Below are positions 1 through 6,821 of a stretch of 21,884 nt of DNA, in pieces (within the stretch, counting starts at the first letter, position 1; every line of letters starts with the position of its first letter). The notes beneath the pieces are model-generated. The model was not told where the DNA came from. It saw only the letters and a list, made by a program, of their open reading frames with translations, and did not search any database. The stretch spans positions 1-21,884 of the forward strand of contig CAJKQX010000041.1 of the NCBI GenBank assembly GCA_905202125.1, written 5' to 3'. The position numbers and the translations under genes were made by a program. The DNA is from an uncultured Prevotella sp. Its GTDB lineage: Bacteria; Bacteroidota; Bacteroidia; Bacteroidales; Bacteroidaceae.

Positions 1-9
1 AATTACCCC

Positions 10-40
10 CTTGCGGCCGCAAAAGTTTGCGGCCCTACAC
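10..40 (-). repeat. Dispersed palindromic repeat, copy A
   Basis: A GGCC-rich element made of the perfect palindrome TTGCGGCCGCAA (11-22) followed by a second arm ending in GGCCCTACA. Read on the minus strand it begins TGTAGGGCCG, like the other copies. Positions 10-39 are identical to 21855-21884 at the far end of the window. The flank at 1-9 (a run of C) also matches the reverse complement of the flank of copy C. It lies downstream of the minus-strand permease gene, with no gene between it and the window edge. It may form a transcript hairpin, but no T-tract is visible. Confidence 0.75.
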
Positions 41-151
41 CGACTTGTAAATATCCATCATGTTTAGCAATGGTTTTCGTTTCGTCACTCCAAACGTCGG
101 ATGAACCTGAATTCTTTCCTACATTCAAATAGGTTCGGGAATATTGAATCA

Positions 152-1393
152 TCACTCGCCGAGCAACCGTCTCGACAGATAGCGCACCGGATACCACGTG
201 GCTATCCAGCCGGCCACGATGACTGTGACAAATATCACGGCCACATCCACATAGTGCACACTCACGGGATAGGCGTTGACCACGAACGAACCGCTCGAAC
301 TGCCCATCGCCACGAGCCCGTACTCCTGTTGCAACCAGCACAGCAACAGTCCCAAACCGATACCCACAGTGGCTCCTATGGCCGATATCATGCGACCCTC
401 GAAGAGGAAAATACGGGTGATCTGACGGTCGTTGGCACCGAGGTTGCGCAGCGTGGCCACATCGTTTTTCTTGTCGATGATTAGCATCGAGAGCGACCCG
501 ATGATGTTGAAGCAAGCCACGACGAGGATGAACGAGAGGAAGATATAAGCCAGGATTTTCTCTATCTGCATGATATTGAAGGTGTCGGCCTGCTGTTCGA
601 AGCGGTCGAGCACACGATAATTGTCGCCGCATATCTGTTGCATCTCCGCCTTCACGGCATCGAGGTCGCTGCCCGGCCGGAGCCGTATCTCGAGCGAGGA
701 GAGCATGCCCTGACGGTCGAAGAGGCGTCGGGCGAATCCTATCGATGTGATGATGTAGTCCTTGTCGTACTTGGCCTGATTGACGGCAAACACCACGCCG
801 GGCGAGAGCAGCGAGTCGGTGACGAATCCCTCGGTGGGGTCCATCTCGTCTATCATCTGTCCCTCGCGCCGCGGAGCATACACCTTGAGAAATCCGTCCC
901 ATCGCGCTCCCGTGCCCAATGTCTGGGCCAGGCGTATGCCTATGATGCCATATTGCAGGTTGGCGGCCTGCAGCGAGTATTCGCCATCGCCGTAGAGGAT
1001 GCTGCGGATGTTGGTGAGACTGTCGAAATTGGCATCCACACCCTTTATCCTGACCATCGACTGCCGACCCTCATACATAGCCAGCGCCATGTCCTCCACA
1101 CACTCCGTGGCCACCGCCACTTGCGGCATGTGGCGCACACGGGTGAGCACGGGGTCGTCGGCGGCCACCGCCTTTCCCTTTGCGGGCACGATTTCTATCT
1201 GCGGGTCGAACTTGGTGAAGAACGAAGCCACGAGGTCGTGAAATCCGTTGAACACGCTCAGCACAATCACCAGCGCCATCGTCGTGACGGCCACACCCAC
1301 CACCGAGATGGCGGATATCACGTTGATGGCATTGGTGCTTTTCTTTGAGAACAGATATCGGCGCGCTATGTAGAAAGGAAAGTTCTTTTTCAT
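152..1393 (-). CDS. LolC/LolE-type ABC transporter permease (FtsX-like)
   Basis: A 413-residue integral membrane permease of the FtsX/MacB superfamily, in the LolC/LolE-like group that releases outer-membrane lipoproteins from the inner membrane. Visible features are a basic N-terminus (MKKNFPFYIARRYL), a first membrane segment at about residues 22-48, a large periplasmic domain, and three C-terminal membrane segments starting near residue 280. Between the first two of these lies the typical IDKKNDVATLRNLGA coupling region. Length and architecture match the family. Its ATG overlaps the TGA of rbfA by four bases (1390-1393), so the two are probably co-translated from the rbfA promoter. The partner ATPase (LolD) is not in the window. 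That it handles lipoproteins is inference from the family; other FtsX-like permeases have different substrates. Confidence 0.85.
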   Translation of the reverse strand: MKKNFPFYIARRYLFSKKSTNAINVISAISVVGVAVTTMALVIVLSVFNGFHDLVASFFTKFDPQIEIVPAKGKAVAADDPVLTRVRHMPQVAVATECVEDMALAMYEGRQSMVRIKGVDANFDSLTNIRSILYGDGEYSLQAANLQYGIIGIRLAQTLGTGARWDGFLKVYAPRREGQMIDEMDPTEGFVTDSLLSPGVVFAVNQAKYDKDYIITSIGFARRLFDRQGMLSSLEIRLRPGSDLDAVKAEMQQICGDNYRVLDRFEQQADTFNIMQIEKILAYIFLSFILVVACFNIIGSLSMLIIDKKNDVATLRNLGANDRQITRIFLFEGRMISAIGATVGIGLGLLLCWLQQEYGLVAMGSSSGSFVVNAYPVSVHYVDVAVIFVTVIVAGWIATWYPVRYLSRRLLGE

Positions 1394-1728
1394 TTCTTGC
1401 CGAGCAACTCGTCTATGCGCTCAAGATAGTCGAGCGAGTCATCGATGAAGAATCTCAGTTCGGGCACTATGCGCATCTGTTTGCCCACGCGCTTGCCCAG
1501 TTCGAAGCGTACGGTCTTCTCGTTGGAGTTGACGTTCTTGAGTATCTCCTCGCCCTTTTCCGAGGGGAACACGCTCAGATAGGCGGTGCAGATGCTCAGG
1601 TCGGGCGACACTTTGCAGCGTGTCACGCTGACCATCACGCCGTGCATCATACGTGTTTGCGACTGAAATATCAGGCTCAGTTCCTTTTGCAGCAGACGTG
1701 CTATGCGGTTTTGTCTTGTTTCTTGCAT
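1390..1728 (-). CDS. rbfA: 30S ribosome-binding factor RbfA
   Basis: RbfA, a small KH-type protein that binds the 30S subunit during late 16S rRNA maturation and cold adaptation. From the ATG at 1728 it is 112 residues and begins MQETRQNRIARLLQKELS, the expected family N-terminus. The body shows the SPDLSICTAYLSVFP strand region and a C-terminal RIVPELRFFIDDSLDYLERIDELL segment, both characteristic. An upstream in-frame ATG at 1755 would add nine residues. It is unlikely, because the promoter found here has its -7 element at 1753-1760, which would put that ATG at or before the transcription start. The gene overlaps the downstream permease by four bases. Confidence 0.93.
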   Translation of the reverse strand: MQETRQNRIARLLQKELSLIFQSQTRMMHGVMVSVTRCKVSPDLSICTAYLSVFPSEKGEEILKNVNSNEKTVRFELGKRVGKQMRIVPELRFFIDDSLDYLERIDELLGKK

Positions 1729-1752
1729 GATGTAAATGTGATTAATGTAATG

Positions 1753-1784
1753 CAAAGGTAGTGAAAGGTGAGTGTAACGGCAAA
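1753..1784 (-). promoter_or_regulatory. Bacteroidetes-type promoter for rbfA and permease
   Basis: On the minus strand, TTTG at 1784-1781 is followed after exactly 20 bases by TACCTTTG at 1760-1753. These match the Bacteroidetes -33 (TTTG) and -7 (TAnnTTTG) elements at their usual spacing. The predicted start is roughly ten bases further on, about 20 bases before the rbfA ATG at 1728. This is the best promoter match in the window and indicates that rbfA and the permease are transcribed separately from rnr. Confidence 0.75.
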
Positions 1785-1800
1785 CGAAAAAAGAATTTTT

Positions 1801-3999
1801 TTACTCCTCCGCCAGCGTGAAATCCAGCTGTTTCTTCTCCACATCCGCCTTTGCCACCTGTATGCGTACGGGGTCGCCGAGCTGATACTTGTGGTGATGG
1901 CGCCGCCCGCGGAGGCAGTAGTTGCGCTCGTCAAACTCGTAGTAGTCGTCGTCGAGGTCGCGCATGGGCACCAGTCCCTCGCAGTGGTTCTCGTCTATCT
2001 CGCAATAGATGCCATACGACTGTATGCCGCTGATGTGCGCGTCGTAGACATTGCCTATCTTCTCGCTCATGAACTCCACGGCCTTGTACTTGATGGAGTC
2101 GCGCTCGGCGTTGGCCGCTGTCTGCTCCATGTCGCTCGAGTGCTTGCACAGTTCCTCGTAGTGGTCGCGGTTGGCGCTGCGTCCGCCCTGCTCGTAGCGG
2201 GTGAGCAGACGGTGTACGAGGGTGTCGGGGTAGCGGCGTATGGGCGATGTGAAATGCGTGTAGTAGTCGAAGGCCAGACCGAAATGGCCGATGTTGTGCG
2301 TAGAGTATTTGGCCTTCATCATGGCCCTGAGGGCCACGGTCTGGATGAGGTTTTGCTCGCGCCGGCCCGTGCAGTCGTCCATGAGTTTGTTGAGTGAGCG
2401 GGCTGTGGCACCCTTAGTGCCTTCGGTCTTGATTTTGTATCCGAATTTGACGATGAACTGGCGCAGCGTCTCCAGCTTCTGCGGGTCGGGATTGTCGTGT
2501 ATGCGGTAGGGCAGGGTCTTGGCCTTCACGCCTTTCTTCACCTTGCCCACGCTCTCGGCCACGGTGCGGTTGGCCAGCAGCATGAACTCTTCTATGAGTT
2601 TGTTGGCATCCTTCGAGCGCTTGAAATAGCAGCGCACGGGCTTTCCCTTTTCGTCGATATCGAACCGCAGTTCCTCACGGTCGAACTTGACGGCACCGTT
2701 GTCAAAGCGCGCCTTGCGCAGCTTCTTGGCCAGACTGTCGAGCATGATGAGCATCTCGGCGTTCTCGCCCTTGTATCCGTCCTTGCCCGGTGGCGGAGCC
2801 GGTTGGCCCGTGCCGTCCGCCACGCCGTTGTCCTCGAGCAGTTGTTGCACCTCCTCGTAGGCATATCGGCGGTTGCTCTTTATCACCGTGTGCACTATGC
2901 GGTACGACTTGACCTCGGCCTCGTCGTTGAGATTGAATATCACACTGTAACACAGTTTCTCCTCGTCCGGTCGCAGCGAACAGACGAAATTGCACAGGTG
3001 CTCGGGCAACATCGGTATGGTGCGGTCGACGAGATACACGCTCGTGGCGCGCTTTTGAGCCTCCTTGTCTATAATGGATCCCTCGGTGACGTAGTGAGAC
3101 ACGTCGGCGATATGGACGCCCACCTCCCACAGCCCACTGTCGAGACGCTTGATGGACAGGGCATCGTCAAAGTCTTTGGCATCGTGCGGGTCGATGGTGC
3201 AGGTGAATGTGTCGCGGAAATCCTCGCGCTCGGCCAGGTCCTCGGCGGTGATCTCGCCCGTTATCTTTGCTGCAGCATCCTCCACAGCCTTAGGATACTT
3301 GTAGGGCAGACCGTATTGCGCCAATATGGTGTGCATCTCCACATCGTTGTCGCCCGAGGGTCCGAGCACGTCCACCACCTCGCCTATCATGTTGCGATGC
3401 TCGCTGTCGGGCCACTGGGTGATGCGCACCACGGCCTTGTCGCCGTGCTTACCGCCCTTGAGCTTGCGGCGCGGGATGATTATCGCCACGGGCAGGGTGT
3501 TCTCCTGCGTGGTGAAGGATATCAGTTCGCGGTCGATGCTCAGCTTGCCCACGAACGTGTCTTTGGCCCTGCGGATGATCTCGATGACTTGTGCCTCCTT
3601 CATGTGTTTCTGGCGTCGCGCCATGAACGACACGCGCACACGGTCGCCGTTCATGGCCCACATCGAGTTGCGTTCGGCCACGAAGATGGGACTTGTGCCG
3701 TCATCGGGGATGAACGAGTTTTTGCCGTTCTGTTTTCTGACGAACGTGCCCTCCTGCACCTGACCCTTAGTGTTGAGCCGGTAGGACGTATCGGTCACTT
3801 TGGTCAGGTAGTCGTCCCACGCCATTTCCTCCATGATGTCGATGGCCAGCATCTTCAGCGGATGAGTGTTGAGATGCAACGTGCGGAATATCTCTTTGAA
3901 AGAGAATGTCTTGTCGGGTCGCGAGGCGAAGAACTCCTCGAGTATTCCCGACAATTCTATTTTGTTCATGCGTTTGCCGCCTTTCTTTCCTTTTGCCAT
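1801..3999 (-). CDS. rnr: Ribonuclease R (RNB-family 3'-5' exoribonuclease)
   Basis: A 732-residue processive 3'-5' exoribonuclease of the RNase II/R family that degrades structured RNA. Domains in order: a basic N-terminus (MAKGKKGGKR), a winged-helix-like segment (about 12-75), cold-shock/OB regions (about 80-245), the RNB catalytic domain (about 255-600) and a C-terminal S1 domain (about 645-730, GNVYDAHISGIQSYGIYCEI). The metal-binding signature TIDPHDAKDFDDA lies at 268-280, with acidic residues D270, D276, D278 and D279. HFTSPIRRYPD is the second conserved RNB motif. A Pro/Gly-rich loop (GQPAPPPGKDGYKG) is inserted in the RNB domain near residue 400. Length is within the family range. 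Translation could also begin at M11, but the basic leader makes M1 plausible. It is divergent from the epimerase gene across a 170-bp gap. Confidence 0.95.
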   Translation of the reverse strand: MAKGKKGGKRMNKIELSGILEEFFASRPDKTFSFKEIFRTLHLNTHPLKMLAIDIMEEMAWDDYLTKVTDTSYRLNTKGQVQEGTFVRKQNGKNSFIPDDGTSPIFVAERNSMWAMNGDRVRVSFMARRQKHMKEAQVIEIIRRAKDTFVGKLSIDRELISFTTQENTLPVAIIIPRRKLKGGKHGDKAVVRITQWPDSEHRNMIGEVVDVLGPSGDNDVEMHTILAQYGLPYKYPKAVEDAAAKITGEITAEDLAEREDFRDTFTCTIDPHDAKDFDDALSIKRLDSGLWEVGVHIADVSHYVTEGSIIDKEAQKRATSVYLVDRTIPMLPEHLCNFVCSLRPDEEKLCYSVIFNLNDEAEVKSYRIVHTVIKSNRRYAYEEVQQLLEDNGVADGTGQPAPPPGKDGYKGENAEMLIMLDSLAKKLRKARFDNGAVKFDREELRFDIDEKGKPVRCYFKRSKDANKLIEEFMLLANRTVAESVGKVKKGVKAKTLPYRIHDNPDPQKLETLRQFIVKFGYKIKTEGTKGATARSLNKLMDDCTGRREQNLIQTVALRAMMKAKYSTHNIGHFGLAFDYYTHFTSPIRRYPDTLVHRLLTRYEQGGRSANRDHYEELCKHSSDMEQTAANAERDSIKYKAVEFMSEKIGNVYDAHISGIQSYGIYCEIDENHCEGLVPMRDLDDDYYEFDERNYCLRGRRHHHKYQLGDPVRIQVAKADVEKKQLDFTLAEE

Positions 4000-4169
4000 A
4001 GTAGTATCGTGTTTCTTGTTTAAGTTCTACAAATATGCAAAAAAAATCTGATATGCGAGTCCTTATTTACGATATTTTAGCATTAAGGATCGGGGTTTGC
4101 ATTAAAATAATGTCAGTGAGCACGAAATACCGATTAAAATGCGTAATTTTGCATTTTCAAAATTTACAG
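4000..4169. promoter_or_regulatory. Divergent intergenic region, rnr / epimerase
   Basis: A 170-bp AT-rich gap between two divergently transcribed genes. On the plus strand TAATTTTG at 4144-4151 matches the Bacteroidetes -7 element and would start transcription just ahead of the epimerase ATG at 4170, giving a leader of about a dozen bases. No convincing -33 TTTG lies 20 bp upstream. On the minus strand CATATTTG (4037-4030) is a one-mismatch -7 candidate for rnr, also without a clear -33. Confidence 0.4.
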
Positions 4170-5168
4170 ATGAACAAGATATTGATTACCGGTGCGAGTG
4201 GATTTATCGGCAGTTTCATTGTCGAGGAAGCATTGCGCCGCGACATGGAGGTATGGGCCGCGGTTAGGCGTTCGAGTTCGCGCAGATGGCTCACTGATGA
4301 GCGCATCAACTTTATCGAGCTTGACCTCTCATCGCCCGAGCGTCTCAAAGTACAGCTCGCAGGTCATCGCTTTGACTACGTGGTGCATGCCGCCGGAGTG
4401 ACCAAGTGTCTGCACAGGAGCGATTTCATGACCGTCAATCTGGACGGCACCCGCCATCTGGTGGAGACCCTTTTGGAACTCGATATGCCCTTGACGCGTT
4501 TTGTCTTTATCAGTTCGCTGAGCATCTTTGGCGCCATACGCGAGCAGCAACCCTACACCGAGATACGCGATACGGACACCCCTCAGCCCAACACAGCCTA
4601 CGGACAGAGCAAGTTGGAGACCGAGCGCTATCTCGAGTCGGTGTCCGACCGACTGCCATACGTCATCCTCCGTCCCACGGGAGTGTACGGCCCGCGCGAG
4701 CAGGACTATTACCTCATGGCCAAGAGCATCGCCTCGCATGTGGATTTCGCGGTGGGATACAAGCGTCAGGACATCACGTTCGTATATGTGCGCGATGTCG
4801 TTCAGGCCGTCTTTCTGGCCCTCGACAGGGGTGCGAACGGCAGCAAGTATTTCCTCACCGATGGCGGAGTGTACCGCTCGACCGATTTCAGCAATCTTCT
4901 CATACGCAACATGGGCAATCCCCGTGTGGTGCGCATCACGGCCCCCGTGTGGCTCTTGCGCATAGTGACATACGTGAGCGAGCGCATCAGCCGCATCACA
5001 GGTAAGGCCACGGCCCTAAACAGTGACAAGTACAACATATTGCGCCAGCGCAACTGGCGGTGCGATATCCGCCCCGCCGAGCAGCAGTTGGGTTATCGTC
5101 CGCAGTACAACCTCGAGCGCGGAGTGGCCGAGACGGTGGCCTGGTATAAGGATAATAAATGGTTATGA
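4170..5168 (+). CDS. NAD(P)-dependent epimerase/dehydratase (extended SDR)
   Basis: A 332-residue extended short-chain dehydrogenase/reductase. The Rossmann nucleotide motif TGASGFIG is at residues 7-14, followed by a DL strand at 52-53 and HAAG at 73-76. The catalytic set is S115/S116 with Y144 and K148 (YGQSK), and RPTGVYGP at 168-175 is the usual substrate-side motif. The ATG at 4170 is chosen because it places the Rossmann motif at the very N-terminus. An in-frame ATG at 4035 would add 45 residues of non-conserved sequence. The gene is followed after only four bases by a PAP2 phosphatase, so the two are probably one operon. The family covers nucleotide-sugar epimerases, dihydroflavonol-type reductases and bacterial ceramide-pathway reductases (CerR type). 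The substrate cannot be read from sequence; a lipid role is inferred only from the neighbour. Confidence 0.85.
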   Translation: MNKILITGASGFIGSFIVEEALRRDMEVWAAVRRSSSRRWLTDERINFIELDLSSPERLKVQLAGHRFDYVVHAAGVTKCLHRSDFMTVNLDGTRHLVETLLELDMPLTRFVFISSLSIFGAIREQQPYTEIRDTDTPQPNTAYGQSKLETERYLESVSDRLPYVILRPTGVYGPREQDYYLMAKSIASHVDFAVGYKRQDITFVYVRDVVQAVFLALDRGANGSKYFLTDGGVYRSTDFSNLLIRNMGNPRVVRITAPVWLLRIVTYVSERISRITGKATALNSDKYNILRQRNWRCDIRPAEQQLGYRPQYNLERGVAETVAWYKDNKWL

Positions 5169-5172
5169 ACAA

Positions 5173-6150
5173 ATGATGAACATCATAAAACAACTCTTTC
5201 AACTTGACAGCAAACCCGTGCGCGGCCTGATAGCCCTCGAGTGGCTCGTGATAGCATACACATTGCTCACATCGCTCGTGATAATGTTTGCCGGTACACG
5301 TATGGTCAATCCCGATGCTCTGGTGTGGGGACGACTGCGCATCCTCACGGTGATGGCTGCGCTGTGGTGCGTCTATCGCCTCGCGCCCTGCCGCATAACG
5401 ATGGCCGCCCGCATCATCACGCAGATGGCGATGCTTGCATGGTGGTACCCCGATACGTATGAGCTCAACCGCATATTCCCAAATCTCGACCATCTCTTCG
5501 CCTCGGCCGAGCAGAGCCTCTTCGGCTTCCAGCCCGCCCTCGTGTTTGCATCCGCATGCTCGTCGACAGTGGTGAGCGAGCTCATGAGCATGGGCTACGC
5601 ATCGTATTATCCCATGATATTCGTCGTGACGCTGTATTATTTCTTCCGCCGATACGACGAGTTCCATCGCTGTGCGTTCATCATTATGGCCTCGTTTTTC
5701 ATCTATTACGTGGTCTACATTTTCGTGCCTGTGACCGGTCCCACCTTCTACTACAAGGCAGCGGGCATAGACAATATCGCGGCCGGCGTGTTTCCCGACG
5801 TGCACCATTATTTCAACACCAATCAGGGGTGCCTTCCCACGCCCGGCCATGCCGGCGGATTCTTCTATCAGTTGGTGGAGAACGCCAAGGCAGCCGGCGA
5901 GCGTCCCACGGCCGCCTTTCCCAGTTCGCATGTGGGAGTGTCCACATTGCTGATGCTGCTCGTGCATCACAGTCGCAACAAGGGGCTGCTCTATGTTCTC
6001 CTGCCCTTTTATGTTCTGCTGTGCCTGTCCACGGTCTATATCCAGGCCCACTATGCCATTGACTCGATAGCGGGTCTGGTGAGTGGAATAATCATATATG
6101 CCGCCCTGCTCGCAGCTACAAAAAGGATGGTTGCGCGAGGCAGGAGGTGA
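5173..6150 (+). CDS. PAP2-family membrane phosphatase, Aur1/IPC-synthase-like
   Basis: A 325-residue multi-pass membrane protein with a PAP2/phosphatidic-acid-phosphatase active site near its C-terminus. ERP is at 243-245, PSSH at 250-253 (H253), and H293 with D297 sit in the third motif. The Arg usual after the first Ser of motif three is Thr here (STVYIQAHYAID), and motif one is shortened, which is closer to the Aur1/inositol-phosphorylceramide-synthase branch (PAP2_3 type) than to classical PAP2 phosphatases. Membrane segments are visible at about 20-40, 55-70, 80-93, 145-158, 168-186, 254-266, 272-288 and 298-314. The start is one of two adjacent ATGs (5173 or 5176), just after the epimerase stop. 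Likely role: dephosphorylation of a lipid phosphate or head-group transfer at the membrane. The exact substrate is unknown. Confidence 0.82.
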   Translation: MMNIIKQLFQLDSKPVRGLIALEWLVIAYTLLTSLVIMFAGTRMVNPDALVWGRLRILTVMAALWCVYRLAPCRITMAARIITQMAMLAWWYPDTYELNRIFPNLDHLFASAEQSLFGFQPALVFASACSSTVVSELMSMGYASYYPMIFVVTLYYFFRRYDEFHRCAFIIMASFFIYYVVYIFVPVTGPTFYYKAAGIDNIAAGVFPDVHHYFNTNQGCLPTPGHAGGFFYQLVENAKAAGERPTAAFPSSHVGVSTLLMLLVHHSRNKGLLYVLLPFYVLLCLSTVYIQAHYAIDSIAGLVSGIIIYAALLAATKRMVARGRR

Positions 6151-6176
6151 GGAAGGAATCTGAACGAAAACCATTT

Positions 6177-6695
6177 ATGAAACAACACGAAGCAGTAATC
6201 GAGACGCTCGAACGACTGGGAGGAATAGCCACTCTCGGCTTGCTCAACACCGAGGTGTTTAAGATAAAAGAGTGTGTATGGAAAACCAAGACTCCGTTTG
6301 CCAGCATCAGGCGCATTGTGCAACAGACTGCCGGCATATACAAAATCAAACCGGGACTTTACGCACTTGAGAAATACAAAGATAGGTTTGAAGCCAACGG
6401 GATCATCGTCGAAACCGACAGGAACAAAGACTCCAACGGTTTGAAAACATTCAACCATACATATTATCAAGGCATACTGCTGATAATGGGCAAGTATCGC
6501 AGGATGTACACATATGTACCCGGTCAGGACAAAAACAAAAAGTTTTACGACGGAAGGACCTTGCAGCAACTCTCTACGCTCGACTGCCAACCGCAGTACT
6601 CATACCCCGAAATCACTAAACGCAGCGCAACCATCGACACGATATGGTTCAATGAGCGCAACATGCGATACCTGCAAGCTCTACATTTATCTTAA
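6177..6695 (+). pseudogene. Winged-helix (HARE-HTH-like) protein, apparently 3'-truncated
   Basis: 172 residues from the ATG at 6177; a GTG at 6147 overlapping the PAP2 stop is an alternative start. Residues 3-67 look like a winged helix of the HARE-HTH kind: EAVIETLERLGGIATLG, then KTKTPFASIRRIVQQ and the wing YKIKPGLYALEKY. The second half (TFNHTYYQGILL at 91-102, YVPGQDKNKKF at 113-123, IDTIWFNERN at 153-162) resembles, from memory, the start of a nuclease-like domain in longer accessory proteins, where IWFNER is followed by a segment rich in conserved Glu. Here the frame stops ten residues after that motif, and no continuation is seen in other frames up to 6820. It is more A-rich than its neighbours, suggesting transfer. 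It could instead be an intact small regulator. Function is not assigned. Confidence 0.5.
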
Positions 6696-6736
6696 TATGA
6701 AGGTGATAAAGGAATACACATAACTAATTCAGGGCT

Positions 6737-6773
6737 TTTGTTGGGCGTAATATGAAAATTTTCGCCAACTTTG
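6737..6773 (+). promoter_or_regulatory. Candidate promoter for the GH127 gene
   Basis: CAACTTTG at 6766-6773 is a one-mismatch match to the TAnnTTTG -7 element. TTTG at 6737-6740, or the overlapping TTG at 6741-6743, lies 22-25 bases upstream, slightly longer than the usual spacing. The predicted start would leave a leader of about 40 bases before the ATG at 6822. Weak but plausible, because the upstream gene ends at 6695. Confidence 0.4.
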
Positions 6774-6821
6774 CCTTTGAACAACTGAAACAATCAAAAA
6801 CTCAAAAATAAAAACAGGATT

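Noticed and set aside
11..22. TTGCGGCCGCAA as a cloning-vector remnant (it contains an 8-base rare-cutter site)
   Set aside because: The same palindrome recurs at the other end of the window inside longer diverged repeats, so it is native repeat sequence.
2497..4023. Long plus-strand open frame opposite RNase R (508 codons)
   Set aside because: It is antisense to a gene with intact catalytic motifs. The translation is rich in His, Leu and Val with no domain, as expected for the opposite strand of GC-rich coding DNA.
4996..6174. Long minus-strand open frame opposite the PAP2 gene (392 codons)
   Set aside because: The plus-strand frame has membrane segments and PAP2 catalytic residues. The antisense product is His/Cys-rich and not protein-like.
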